Part shown: positions 8,424-15,127 of the stretch, one piece after another
Layout of the letters: each line of letters starts with the position of its first letter
Numbering within the stretch: position 1 is the stretch's first letter
Assembly (NCBI GenBank): GCA_029941985.1
Contig: JAPYTV010000007.1
Coordinates: 1 to 26,134, forward strand
Length of the DNA stretch: 26,134 nt
Direction: 5' to 3'
From: Candidatus Pelagibacter sp.
GTDB lineage: Bacteria > Pseudomonadota > Alphaproteobacteria > Pelagibacterales > Pelagibacteraceae
Notes under the pieces: generated by a model
What the model was told of the DNA's origin: nothing
What the model saw: the letters and a program-made list of their open reading frames with translations, nothing else
The model's database searches: none
Position numbers and translations under genes: made by a program

Positions 8424-9314
8424 ATGGATTGGGATAAATTAAAAATTTTTCATGCAGTTGCTGAAGCGGGAAGCTTCACTAATGCAACAATAAACTTAAA
8501 CTTAAGTCAATCAGCGATAAGTAGACAGATTCAATCATTAGAACATGATCTTAAAGTTCAACTTTTTGAACGACATGCAAGAGGTTTAACTTTAACTGAA
8601 CATGGAGAATATGTTTTTAAAACTGCTCATGAAGTTATAAGTAAACTTAAAGAAGTTGAGACCTCACTAGGCGATCAAAAAAGCAAACCTTCAGGAAAAT
8701 TAACAATTACGACAGTTAGAAGCTTTGGAACTCACTGGTTAACTCCAAGAATTCAAGAATTTATGACTTTAAACCCAGATATAGAAATTGAATTAATTTT
8801 TGATGATAAAGAATTAGATCTTAGCACAAGACAAGCAGACATTGGTATTTTTATGAGAAGACCTAAAAAACTTAACTATATTCAAAAAAAATTAGTTGAT
8901 ATTAAATATTTTATATATGGATCTAATAAGTATTTAGAGAGATATGGTATGCCTAAAACAATTAATGACTTAAATAAACATCGATTTATTTCATTTGGTA
9001 AAGGTGCACCATCACCAGTTTATAATCCAGATTGGATTCTTAAACTTGGAGTCAATGATGTAAAAAAGAGAAAATCTATTATGAAAGTAAATAGTGTGAT
9101 GGGGTTGCTATTAGCAGTTGAAAGTGGAGTGGGTCTAGCAGCTCTCCCTGAATACTTGGTTTCAAACTCTAATAATATAATAAAAGTTCTTCCAAACTCA
9201 GAAGGACCAATCACAGAAGCCCATTTTGTGTATCCTCAATCTCTTAAAAATACAGCAAGAATAACAGCTTTTAGAAACTTTCTTTTCAGTAAAATTGGTG
9301 ATTGGAAATCTTAA
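8424..9314 (+). CDS. LysR-family transcriptional regulator
   Basis: This 296-residue protein opens with a standard LysR helix-turn-helix: MDWDKLKIFHAVAEAGSFTN, then LNLSQSAISRQIQSLEHDLKVQLFERHARGLTLTEHG (to about residue 66). A type-2 periplasmic-binding-like effector domain follows from about residue 90, with IGIFMRRP and MGLLLAVESGVGLAALPEYLV. The ATG follows the acuI-like stop without any gap, so it is cotranscribed with the reductase and probably controls it or the pathway it belongs to. The effector is unknown. Its stop shares bases with the stop of the convergent ScfR-type gene (4-base overlap). Confidence 0.92.
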   Translation: MDWDKLKIFHAVAEAGSFTNATINLNLSQSAISRQIQSLEHDLKVQLFERHARGLTLTEHGEYVFKTAHEVISKLKEVETSLGDQKSKPSGKLTITTVRSFGTHWLTPRIQEFMTLNPDIEIELIFDDKELDLSTRQADIGIFMRRPKKLNYIQKKLVDIKYFIYGSNKYLERYGMPKTINDLNKHRFISFGKGAPSPVYNPDWILKLGVNDVKKRKSIMKVNSVMGLLLAVESGVGLAALPEYLVSNSNNIIKVLPNSEGPITEAHFVYPQSLKNTARITAFRNFLFSKIGDWKS

Positions 9315-10747
9315 ATAATTGGTTCATCAATAACATATACAGAAACACCTCTAGAATTAATATCAACATCAAATTTTTTATGTAGTGGTGGAAATGCTCT
9401 TTGAGAACAATCTAATCTATCACATGTCCTACATGATACACCAATAGGAATTTCTGTTGTTTTGTCACTGACATTAATGTTTTCAGTATATATAAAATCT
9501 TTAGCATATTTTGCATCACAACCAAGTCCAATGGATAGAATACTTTTTGAACGACCAAATCTTCCAACACCTTTTTCAACAGTTCTTGCAATACAAACAT
9601 ATTTTTCACCATTTGTCATTTTACTAACTGCTGCTTGAATAACACCTGGTCGAGTAAATGCAGAATAAACATTCCATCTTGGACATGCTCCACCATATCT
9701 TGGTATTTCAATTCCTGATAAAGAAAATCTTTTTGAAATATTCCCAGCTATATCGACTCTTAACATGTGAAAAGGAATTCCAGGTAATTTAGGGTCTTGA
9801 AGGCATGTTACTCTGTGAGCAACTTGTTCAAATGACGTTGCAAAAGTATTTTGTAAAAGCTCTAAATCATATTTCAACTTCTTACATTCCGTATGAAATT
9901 GTTTGTATGGCATTAAGATTGCTGCACCACAATAATTTAATAATGCTACTTTAGTTAATTTTTTTGATTCTTCGGAAGGGAATGCAAATTTTAACAAGTA
10001 ATCATCAATTTCTTTCATAGCTCCTTCTTGTGCTATTTGAGCCGCTGCGTGTAGTTTTTTTGTCTCTAATGAATTATAATCACTTAATAGAAGTATTTTT
10101 TTATTTTTGTTATAAATTTTTGAGAAAGGTTTGTCTTCTTCAGGTATAACATCATCAACCGTTATTGAATACTCTGATTTTAAATATTCACACAACGCAA
10201 TGTATCGAGTTCTATTATTTTTTTGAATTTTTTCAAAAACTTTATTTGCAAATTCTTCAAGTTTTGGAAAATAGTTTTTATTTTCTTGAAGAAAGTCAGA
10301 AATGACTTCACCAGGAAATGAGTTTTTTCTATTATCAACTATTTTTCCAGATAATTTTTCTATTTTATTTATTAACTCATGATCCTTTTTTTTTAAAATA
10401 TCCCCAAGTCGAACAAGTGCCTTGCCAATTTTTGGGTTTGTTCCAACTAAATCTTTAACCTCTGGACCAAGAATATCTAAATCCTCAAATAGTTTATCAT
10501 CTAGTATTTCAGAAATAGTGTTTTCTAGATTAATGTCTGACTTAGATGTTAAATCTGAAAGCTGAATCTTTAATTTTTCACAAACTTTAAGTAATAAATC
10601 ACCGTCTATTTTTCTTTTTCCACTTTCAATTAAGTTTAAATAACTTGGCGAAATACCAAGTTCCTCTGAAAGTTTATTGGCTTGTAGTCCTAATTGTCTT
10701 CTAAAAGCCTTTATTTTTGGACCTATTTTTAAATTTAATTGACTCAT
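9311..10747 (-). CDS. ScfR/RamB-type regulator: Xre HTH plus degenerate IrrE-like and C-terminal Cys domains
   Basis: This 478-residue protein has an N-terminal Xre helix-turn-helix (about 8-65: KIKAFRRQLGLQANKLSEEL, ISPSYLNLIESGKRKIDGD). A long middle part corresponds to the IrrE/ImmA-like region, where the zinc HExxH has become AAQIAQEGAM. The C-terminal domain has the conserved run WNVYSAFTRPGVIQ and three cysteines (C439, C442, C447 in GVSCRTCDRLDCSQRAF). This architecture is that of short-chain fatty acyl-CoA regulators; RamB of Corynebacterium represses glyoxylate-cycle genes. It is divergent from the 55-residue gene and isocitrate lyase across a gap with two operator-like repeats, so it probably controls itself and aceA. 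Effector and sign of regulation are not visible. Confidence 0.87.
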   Translation of the reverse strand: MSQLNLKIGPKIKAFRRQLGLQANKLSEELGISPSYLNLIESGKRKIDGDLLLKVCEKLKIQLSDLTSKSDINLENTISEILDDKLFEDLDILGPEVKDLVGTNPKIGKALVRLGDILKKKDHELINKIEKLSGKIVDNRKNSFPGEVISDFLQENKNYFPKLEEFANKVFEKIQKNNRTRYIALCEYLKSEYSITVDDVIPEEDKPFSKIYNKNKKILLLSDYNSLETKKLHAAAQIAQEGAMKEIDDYLLKFAFPSEESKKLTKVALLNYCGAAILMPYKQFHTECKKLKYDLELLQNTFATSFEQVAHRVTCLQDPKLPGIPFHMLRVDIAGNISKRFSLSGIEIPRYGGACPRWNVYSAFTRPGVIQAAVSKMTNGEKYVCIARTVEKGVGRFGRSKSILSIGLGCDAKYAKDFIYTENINVSDKTTEIPIGVSCRTCDRLDCSQRAFPPLHKKFDVDINSRGVSVYVIDEPII

Positions 10748-10755
10748 GTTTTCTA

Positions 10756-10785
10756 TTTGTAAATTTTGTCAATTATAATTTACAT
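10756..10785. promoter_or_regulatory. Operator-like element A
   Basis: The element begins TTTGTAAATTTTGTCAATTA and ends ATTTACAT. It contains TTGTAAA half-sites and the inverted TTTACA. It is nearly identical to element B 73 bases downstream: one substitution and a two-base length difference. It lies 9 bases upstream of the start of the ScfR-type gene (which reads left), so a bound protein would block that gene. It is a probable binding site of that regulator (inferred). Confidence 0.55.
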
Positions 10786-10828
10786 AAAATTTCTATATTT
10801 TACAAGTATTTTAAAGAATTTGATAGAT

Positions 10829-10860
10829 TTTGTAAATTTTGTAAATTATACCATTTACAT
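10829..10860. promoter_or_regulatory. Operator-like element B
   Basis: The element opens with a perfect tandem of the nonamer TTTGTAAAT (10829-10837 and 10838-10846), then a spacer and the inverted ATTTACAT at 10853-10860. Apart from one base and two extra bases it repeats element A. It runs into the ATG at 10859 of the small gene before aceA, so occupancy would cover that gene's start. A further half-site TTTACAA stands between A and B at 10799-10805. Confidence 0.55.
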
Positions 10861-11026
10861 GGACAGCAAAAACAATAATAAAAACCAAGAAAATCAGTCT
10901 CTAGTCACAAAAAAAGAAGATCAGAATCAGTACAACCAGTCTGGTATTTACTTGAGAGACGATCATTGTGATTGGGGTTCAAGTGGAATGAATGAATTTA
11001 CTAAAGAGTATAGCGAAAATAGTTAA
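10859..11026 (+). CDS. Small hydrophilic protein upstream of isocitrate lyase, function unknown
   Basis: This is a 55-residue, Asn/Gln/Lys-rich protein (MDSKNNNKNQENQSLVTKKE) with a more structured-looking C-terminal half, GIYLRDDHCDWGSSGMNEFT. The frame is open further upstream to 10766, but that part would translate the operator repeats, so the ATG at 10859 is preferred. It precedes aceA by 45 bases on the same strand and is probably cotranscribed with it. The DDHCDWG cluster could be a ligand or metal site; I do not recognise a family. Confidence 0.5.
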   Translation: MDSKNNNKNQENQSLVTKKEDQNQYNQSGIYLRDDHCDWGSSGMNEFTKEYSENS

Positions 11027-11071
11027 TTCTTTTCAAATCTAATTTTCTTAACATAACACAGGATTATAAGA

Positions 11072-12349
11072 ATGAGTTCAGAAGATAAAGTTTCATACAA
11101 TTTAAAAAGATTCTCAGGAATTAATAGAGATTATACGACTGAAGAAGTTGAGAGATTAAGAGGTTCAATTAAAATTGAATATTCAATGTGTAAACATCAA
11201 TCTAAAAAGCTATGGAATTTATTAAATTCTGAACAATATATTAATACTTTAGGATCACTATCAGGAAATCATGCAGTTCAACATGCAAAAGCTGGTCTGA
11301 AAGCAATATATTTAAGTGGTTGGCAAGTTGCAGCAGATGCTAATAGTGCTGGTGAAATGTATCCAGATCAATCACTATATCCATACGACAGTGCTCCAAA
11401 ATTAGTTGAGTCAATGAATAATGCATTAATAAGAGCAGACCAAATTCAACATATGGAAATTAAAGATGGAGAAATGAAATCAAAAGATAAAATAGATTAC
11501 ATGTTACCAATTATTGCTGACGGCGAAGCTGGTTTTGGTGGACCGTTAAATGTTTTTGAATTAACAAAAAAATTTATTAAAGCTGGAGCCGCAGGTGTTC
11601 ACTTCGAAGATCAATTGGCTAGTGAAAAAAAATGTGGTCATATGGGTGGAAAAGTTTTAGTTCCAACGGGTACAATGATTAAGAATTTAAAAGCCGCTAG
11701 ATTAGCAGCTGATATTGCTGATGTTCCATTGATAGTTTTAGCAAGAACTGATGCAAATGCTGCAAAATTAATTACTAATGATTATGATGAAAATGATAAA
11801 CCATTTTTAACAGGAAAAAGATCTCCAGAAGGTTTCTTTTATGTTAAACATGGAATCGATCAAGCTATATCAAGAGGGTTGGCTTATGCACCTTACTCTG
11901 ACTTAATCTGGTGTGAAACAGCAACACCCAACCTTGAAGAAGCAAAAAAATTTGCAGATGCAATTCATGAAAAATTTCCAGGAAAATTATTAGCTTATAA
12001 TTGTTCACCTTCTTTTAACTGGAAAAAACATTTATCTGATGCTGAAATTTCAACTTTCCAACAAAAAATAAGTGAAATGGGATATAAGTTTCAATTTATT
12101 ACTCTTGCAGGCTTTCATACACAGAATATTGCAATTTTTGAACTTGCAGAAAAATATAAAACAGAAGGCATGACTGCATATTCTAAAATTCAACAATTAG
12201 AATTTTCTCGAGAAAAAGATGGTTACACAAGTGTCAAACATCAAAGAGAAGTTGGAACAACATATTTTGATGCTGTATCAAACACGATAAGTTCAGGTCA
12301 AAGCTCAACTACGGCAATGAAAGGCTCGACCGAGTCAGAACAGTTTTAA
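11072..12349 (+). CDS. aceA: Isocitrate lyase
   Basis: This 425-residue enzyme splits isocitrate into glyoxylate and succinate, the entry to the glyoxylate shunt. The catalytic loop KKCGHMGGKVLVPT has the active-site Cys at 188. Substrate and Mg blocks are LSGWQVAADANSAGEMYPDQSLYP (81-104), PIIADGEAGFGG (146-157), GVHFEDQLA, LARTDANAAKL and LAYNCSPSFNW. The length matches the short bacterial type. An AGGA lies about 7 bases before the ATG. It follows a 55-residue gene and the twin operator region next to the ScfR-type regulator, so control by acetyl- or propionyl-CoA-type signals is likely. The malate synthase gene is not in the window. Confidence 0.97.
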   Translation: MSSEDKVSYNLKRFSGINRDYTTEEVERLRGSIKIEYSMCKHQSKKLWNLLNSEQYINTLGSLSGNHAVQHAKAGLKAIYLSGWQVAADANSAGEMYPDQSLYPYDSAPKLVESMNNALIRADQIQHMEIKDGEMKSKDKIDYMLPIIADGEAGFGGPLNVFELTKKFIKAGAAGVHFEDQLASEKKCGHMGGKVLVPTGTMIKNLKAARLAADIADVPLIVLARTDANAAKLITNDYDENDKPFLTGKRSPEGFFYVKHGIDQAISRGLAYAPYSDLIWCETATPNLEEAKKFADAIHEKFPGKLLAYNCSPSFNWKKHLSDAEISTFQQKISEMGYKFQFITLAGFHTQNIAIFELAEKYKTEGMTAYSKIQQLEFSREKDGYTSVKHQREVGTTYFDAVSNTISSGQSSTTAMKGSTESEQF

Positions 12350-12373
12350 GAAATTACCTAAATTTCTATTGTT

Positions 12374-12582
12374 GTAAAAGATCTAGATTAAGAGGTGTTT
12401 TTAGATTGTTTTATTAACGGATATCTTTTACGATAAAAAGCTATTTAGATGTATTTGACCCAAAATAAACATCAAAAACGTTTAAAACAAAGGATAATTA
12501 AGTCTATTAATGCGAGATGTTTTTGTTAGGATAATTCCAATATCGAAGATGATTCGATAAATAACAAAAAAAGGGAGCTAAT
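12374..12582 (+). promoter_or_regulatory. Structured leader upstream of small membrane protein gene
   Basis: This 5' region holds an inverted repeat GTAAAAGAT (12374-12382) / ATCTTTTAC (12423-12431), and a perfect hairpin TATCGAA-GATGA-TTCGATA at 12541-12559. The motif AGGATAATT occurs at 12491 and 12528 and again at 12889, before the second paralogue. A strong GGGAG stands 5 bases before the start at 12583. A 16-codon frame (12510-12560) starts with ATG and ends inside the hairpin. It may be a leader peptide, but its nearest AGGA is too far upstream for a normal ribosome site. Confidence 0.35.
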
Positions 12583-12798
12583 ATGAAAATATTACAAGGA
12601 TTAACAGGAACAATAACAAGCTTAACTAATGTAGTTATTGCTTTACTTGGCTTAGGTATCGTTGTTTCTCTACTTGGTGGAAATGTGCCATTCGTAGGTG
12701 GAGTTGCAGAAAATATCATCGGTCTAGTACAAGGTTTGGGTGATGCTGGTATAGTTGGTTTAGTAGCCGCTATTATCATTCTTAACTTATACAAATAA
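12583..12798 (+). CDS. Small two-helix membrane protein, paralogue 1
   Basis: This 71-residue hydrophobic protein has a first membrane helix at about 15-33 (NVVIALLGLGIVVSLLGG), a Gly-rich amphipathic loop (NVPFVGGVAENIIGLVQGLG) and a second helix at about 52-69 (GIVGLVAAIIILNLYK). It aligns with the next gene over its whole length, including LLG, the N-V-x-F-x-G turn, the N-x-x-x-L-x-x-x-x-x-L-G loop and the G-I start of helix 2. The ATG has a strong GGGAG at 5 bases, unusual in this window. An opposite-strand frame of similar length is a shadow. The function is unknown; holin-like, bacteriocin-like or membrane-organising roles are all guesses. Confidence 0.65.
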   Translation: MKILQGLTGTITSLTNVVIALLGLGIVVSLLGGNVPFVGGVAENIIGLVQGLGDAGIVGLVAAIIILNLYK

Positions 12799-12846
12799 AT
12801 ATAGTTAAAATTAGCATTTCTTACATAGTTTGTTAATTAACAAAAT

Positions 12847-12885
12847 AAAATCCCTAATCTTACAACCAAAGATTAGGGATTTTTT
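12847..12885 (+). terminator. Strong intrinsic terminator between the two paralogues
   Basis: A perfect 15-base stem (AAAATCCCTAATCTT at 12847-12861 against 12869-12883), a 7-base loop and a run of Ts follow paralogue 1. The stem would also read as a terminator on the other strand. Paralogue 2 begins only 17 bases after the T-run, so it is either expressed by read-through at a lower level or uses a promoter inside or before the hairpin. Confidence 0.85.
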
Positions 12886-12901
12886 GATAGGATAATTAAT
12901 A

Positions 12902-13138
12902 ATGAATAGTTGGATTACAAAAATAAAGTCATATTTAAATAAATTCCTTGAACTTGGTGTTCTTTTATTAGGCGTATCTGTAATTGCTGAGATAGTATTT
13001 GGACCAAATGTAGCTTTTTTTGGTTCACAGGTTACAAACAACCTAATTAACTTACTTAATAGTTTGGGAGAACAAGGTATTGCCGCACTAATAATTGTTT
13101 TTGCAGTAATATTTGTTTACAGAAAATATTTAAAATAG
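12902..13138 (+). CDS. Small two-helix membrane protein, paralogue 2
   Basis: This 78-residue protein is similar to the gene at 12583. It has a slightly longer basic N-terminus (MNSWITKIKSYLNKF), helix 1 at about 17-34 (LGVLLLGVSVIAEIVFG), the turn PNVAFFGSQV, an amphipathic stretch with NLINLLNSLGEQG and helix 2 at about 60-76 (ALIIVFAVIFVYRKYLK) ending in basic residues. An AGGA stands 9 bases before the ATG, within a TAGGATAATT motif that also occurs in the leader of paralogue 1. It sits directly behind the strong terminator. The shared fold and tandem position support gene duplication. The function is unknown. Confidence 0.62.
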   Translation: MNSWITKIKSYLNKFLELGVLLLGVSVIAEIVFGPNVAFFGSQVTNNLINLLNSLGEQGIAALIIVFAVIFVYRKYLK

Positions 13139-13161
13139 TTATTTAGACTATACTTAAATTT

Positions 13162-13189
13162 AACTAATTTTTTTTAGTTTCCTTTTTTA
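13162..13189 (+). terminator. Weak terminator-like hairpin after paralogue 2
   Basis: AACTAA (13162-13167) can pair with TTAGTT (13174-13179) across a T6 loop, followed by CC and a run of Ts. The six-pair AT-rich stem is weak, so this is only a likely 3' end. Confidence 0.35.
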
Positions 13190-13240
13190 TTAATTGATTT
13201 ATCTCTTTTTATCTAGTTTGTTACCTAGTAAATTACTATC

Positions 13241-13276
13241 AGGCAATAACGGTTTTCCAAGGCAATAACGGTTTTC
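13241..13276. repeat. Tandem 17-bp direct repeat upstream of FTR1
   Basis: AGGCAATAACGGTTTTC occurs at 13241-13257 and, without change, at 13260-13276, giving a 19-base period. The units are richer in G and C than the surroundings. A small palindrome TTAC-CTA-GTAA lies just before at 13221-13231. The spacing is about two helical turns, which fits side-by-side binding of a regulator. The position is about 44 bases before the Fur-like palindrome. Confidence 0.7.
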
Positions 13277-13319
13277 GTAATGTATTTCCTATTTAAACTA
13301 TTGTGGTGTGCGACAATTT

Positions 13320-13342
13320 ATGAGATTGATAATCATTCTCAT
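13320..13342. promoter_or_regulatory. Fur-box-like palindrome before FTR1 iron permease
   Basis: The 19-base core at 13322-13340 (GAGATTGATAATCATTCTC) matches the classical Fur consensus GATAATGATAATCATTATC at most positions. It extends to a 23-base palindrome with a single mismatched pair. TTGACA follows at 13342-13347 and a -10-like TACAAA stands 17 bases further on, only about 12 bases before the ATG. A repressor here would cover the promoter when iron is plentiful. The gene behind it is an iron permease, which supports the reading. Confidence 0.75.
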
Positions 13343-13382
13343 TGACACTAATTACTAAAACTATTACAAACTAGAAAAAAAT

Positions 13383-14027
13383 ATGGAAAATACATTAACA
13401 CCTTTTTTAAGCTCTTTTTTTATCCTTTTAAGAGAAGGATTTGAAGCGATGCTAATTGCTGTTTTAGTCTTTATGTATTTAGATAAAGTTAAAGCTAGAG
13501 ATAAAAGACCAGCAGTTATCTGGGGTATAATCGCTGGAATTATTGCTTCATTATTTGTTGCTGTTGGATTTAAAAAAATTGCTGGACTTACACATGCTCA
13601 TGAAGAATTGTTTGAAGGAGGAGTAATGATTGTTGCCTCAGGAATGTTAGCATATGTTGCTTTCTTTTGCCACCATGCAAAACAACATGTTGAAGGAAAA
13701 GTTGATAAAGCGGTAGCAACAGGAAGTTCTTTTGTATTATCTTTCACAGTATTCCTTGCTATCTTAAGAGAAGGTTTTGAGATTGTTTTATTTTATGCTG
13801 CTTTAATAGGTTCCGGAATTTATAATACTGTTCCAGTTTTTAGTGGAGCAATTATTGGAGCTTTAGCATTAATCGTTGTTTACTTTGGGTTAAATAAAAT
13901 TACTAAAATAGTTCCTGTTGGAATGTTTTTTAGAACATCTAGTATTTTACTTGCTGTTCTAGCTATATACTTTGCTTATGAAGGAATTCATGAATTTAGC
14001 GAAGGCATTGAAGGATTGCTTCATTAA
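13383..14027 (+). CDS. FTR1-family iron permease
   Basis: This 214-residue membrane protein has both REGxE iron-binding motifs of the FTR1/EfeU family: LREGFEAMLIA with R17-E21 in the first helix, and LREGFEIVLFY with R129-E133 in the middle helix. A His/Glu-rich loop, THAHEELFEGG (about 70-80), and FFCHHAKQHVEG (94-105) could handle the metal. It is shorter than EfeU (usually about 270) and no efeO or efeB is adjacent, so it probably acts alone or with distant partners. Family members move ferric iron in via ferroxidation partners. The Fur-like palindrome 40 bases upstream suggests induction by iron shortage. No Shine-Dalgarno is seen, so the mRNA may be nearly leaderless. Confidence 0.9.
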   Translation: MENTLTPFLSSFFILLREGFEAMLIAVLVFMYLDKVKARDKRPAVIWGIIAGIIASLFVAVGFKKIAGLTHAHEELFEGGVMIVASGMLAYVAFFCHHAKQHVEGKVDKAVATGSSFVLSFTVFLAILREGFEIVLFYAALIGSGIYNTVPVFSGAIIGALALIVVYFGLNKITKIVPVGMFFRTSSILLAVLAIYFAYEGIHEFSEGIEGLLH

Positions 14028-14071
14028 TTTTAATATCAGAACTTTTTAAAATAAATATATTAATGTCTTAA

Positions 14072-14767
14072 ATGACAAAATCAAAAATATTTTTTAAAGG
14101 TATACTTGATGTAGGTCCATTAATGATTCCAGTGGTACCCTTTGGAATTATTTTTGGGGTAATTGGAATGGATTTGGGTATTGGACCTTATATGACATTT
14201 GGAATGTCAGTAATAGTTTTTGGTGGAGCTTCACAAATAGTCTTATTACAACTCTTTTCAGGAGGAGCTTCGTCTATAGTAATTTTAAGTTCTGTTGGTG
14301 CAGTAAATTCTAGACATTTATTATATGGGGCAGTTTTATCAGAACATTTATCTGGACTAAAATTTATTTGGAAAGTTATTATATCATACGTATTAGTTGA
14401 CCAAGCATTTGCAGTTTCAAACGAATATTTAAAAAAAAATAAGAAAAATAAAAATAAACATTACCACTTGTTGGGTGGGGGAGTTACTTGTTGGACTATT
14501 TGGCAAATCTCAACTTTAGTTGGTATATTTTTAGGGTCTATAGTATCTGAAGAATTAGGATTAAAATTTGCAATACCCATTACCTTTCTTGCTTTACTAA
14601 TCAATGATTTTAAAAAAATTAAAAATGTTATTGTAATGTTGGTGTCAGGTTTAATTGCAACTTTTGGATACCATTTGATACCTTTTAAAGCATATATAAT
14701 AGTAGCTGCATTATCTGCATTATTTGTAGCAGCTTTCTTAACAAATATAAAATTGAGTAAAAAATAA
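14072..14767 (+). CDS. azlC: AzlC-family branched-chain amino acid exporter, large subunit
   Basis: This 231-residue membrane protein has the AzlC pattern: FKGILDVGPLMIPVVPFGIIFGVIG, then FGGASQIVLLQLFSGGAS and the SSVGAVNSRHLLYGAVLSEHL block at about 74-94, and DQAFAVSNEYL. Family members pair with a small AzlD protein to export branched-chain amino acids or analogues. The stop overlaps the start of azlD (TAATG), which supports a two-subunit transporter made in equal amounts. The gene begins 44 bases after FTR1, so read-through from the iron promoter is possible. The opposite-strand frame at its 3' end is a shadow. Confidence 0.88.
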   Translation: MTKSKIFFKGILDVGPLMIPVVPFGIIFGVIGMDLGIGPYMTFGMSVIVFGGASQIVLLQLFSGGASSIVILSSVGAVNSRHLLYGAVLSEHLSGLKFIWKVIISYVLVDQAFAVSNEYLKKNKKNKNKHYHLLGGGVTCWTIWQISTLVGIFLGSIVSEELGLKFAIPITFLALLINDFKKIKNVIVMLVSGLIATFGYHLIPFKAYIIVAALSALFVAAFLTNIKLSKK

Positions 14768-15081
14768 TGCATTGGTCTTTAATTATTTACTGTGGAATAA
14801 TTACATTTTTAACAAGATTTTCTATGATTGCTTTGCTTAAAAAAGATACTTTTGATCAAAAAACAAAAATAATATTGTCATATGTCCCTTCGGCAATTTT
14901 TCCAGCAATTATCTTTCCACTAATATTTTTAGATAATACTGGCAATCTTGATTTTGAAAATAATCCCAAGATAGTAGCTGCTATTGTTGCGGTAATAATT
15001 GGTTATTTTAGTAAAAATGTTATTGCAACTATATTCTCAGGAATAGTTTTTTATTGGTTTTTAATTTTTATATTTTATTAA
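14767..15081 (+). CDS. azlD: AzlD-family branched-chain amino acid exporter, small subunit
   Basis: This is a 104-residue protein with about four membrane helices. It has IIYCGIITFLTRFSMIALL, SYVPSAIFPAIIFPLIFLD and NPKIVAAIVAVIIGYFSKNVIATIFSGI. The TRFSxIAL and YVPSAIFPAI segments correspond to the AzlD family blocks (TRxxPxxL, ...VPxAV). It starts at the last base of the azlC stop. A weak AACAA/TTGTT hairpin with Ts after its stop (about 15103-15120) may end the transcript before the SAM riboswitch promoter. Confidence 0.85.
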   Translation: MHWSLIIYCGIITFLTRFSMIALLKKDTFDQKTKIILSYVPSAIFPAIIFPLIFLDNTGNLDFENNPKIVAAIVAVIIGYFSKNVIATIFSGIVFYWFLIFIFY

Positions 15082-15127
15082 AGTGTAATTAACTAAAAAT
15101 TGAACAATAAGTTTGTTATTTTACTAA

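Noticed and set aside
10766..10858. N-terminal extension of the small gene before aceA
   Set aside because: The extra 31 residues would translate the operator repeats and look like non-coding DNA; ATG at 10859 is the natural start.
12507..12794. 95-residue minus-strand frame antisense to small membrane paralogue 1
   Set aside because: Its Pro/Thr-rich product mirrors Gly/Val codons of the plus-strand gene, which has a strong ribosome site and a paralogue next to it.
13241..13276. CRISPR or iteron array
   Set aside because: Only two units with a two-base spacer and no cas or rep genes; a regulatory repeat is simpler.
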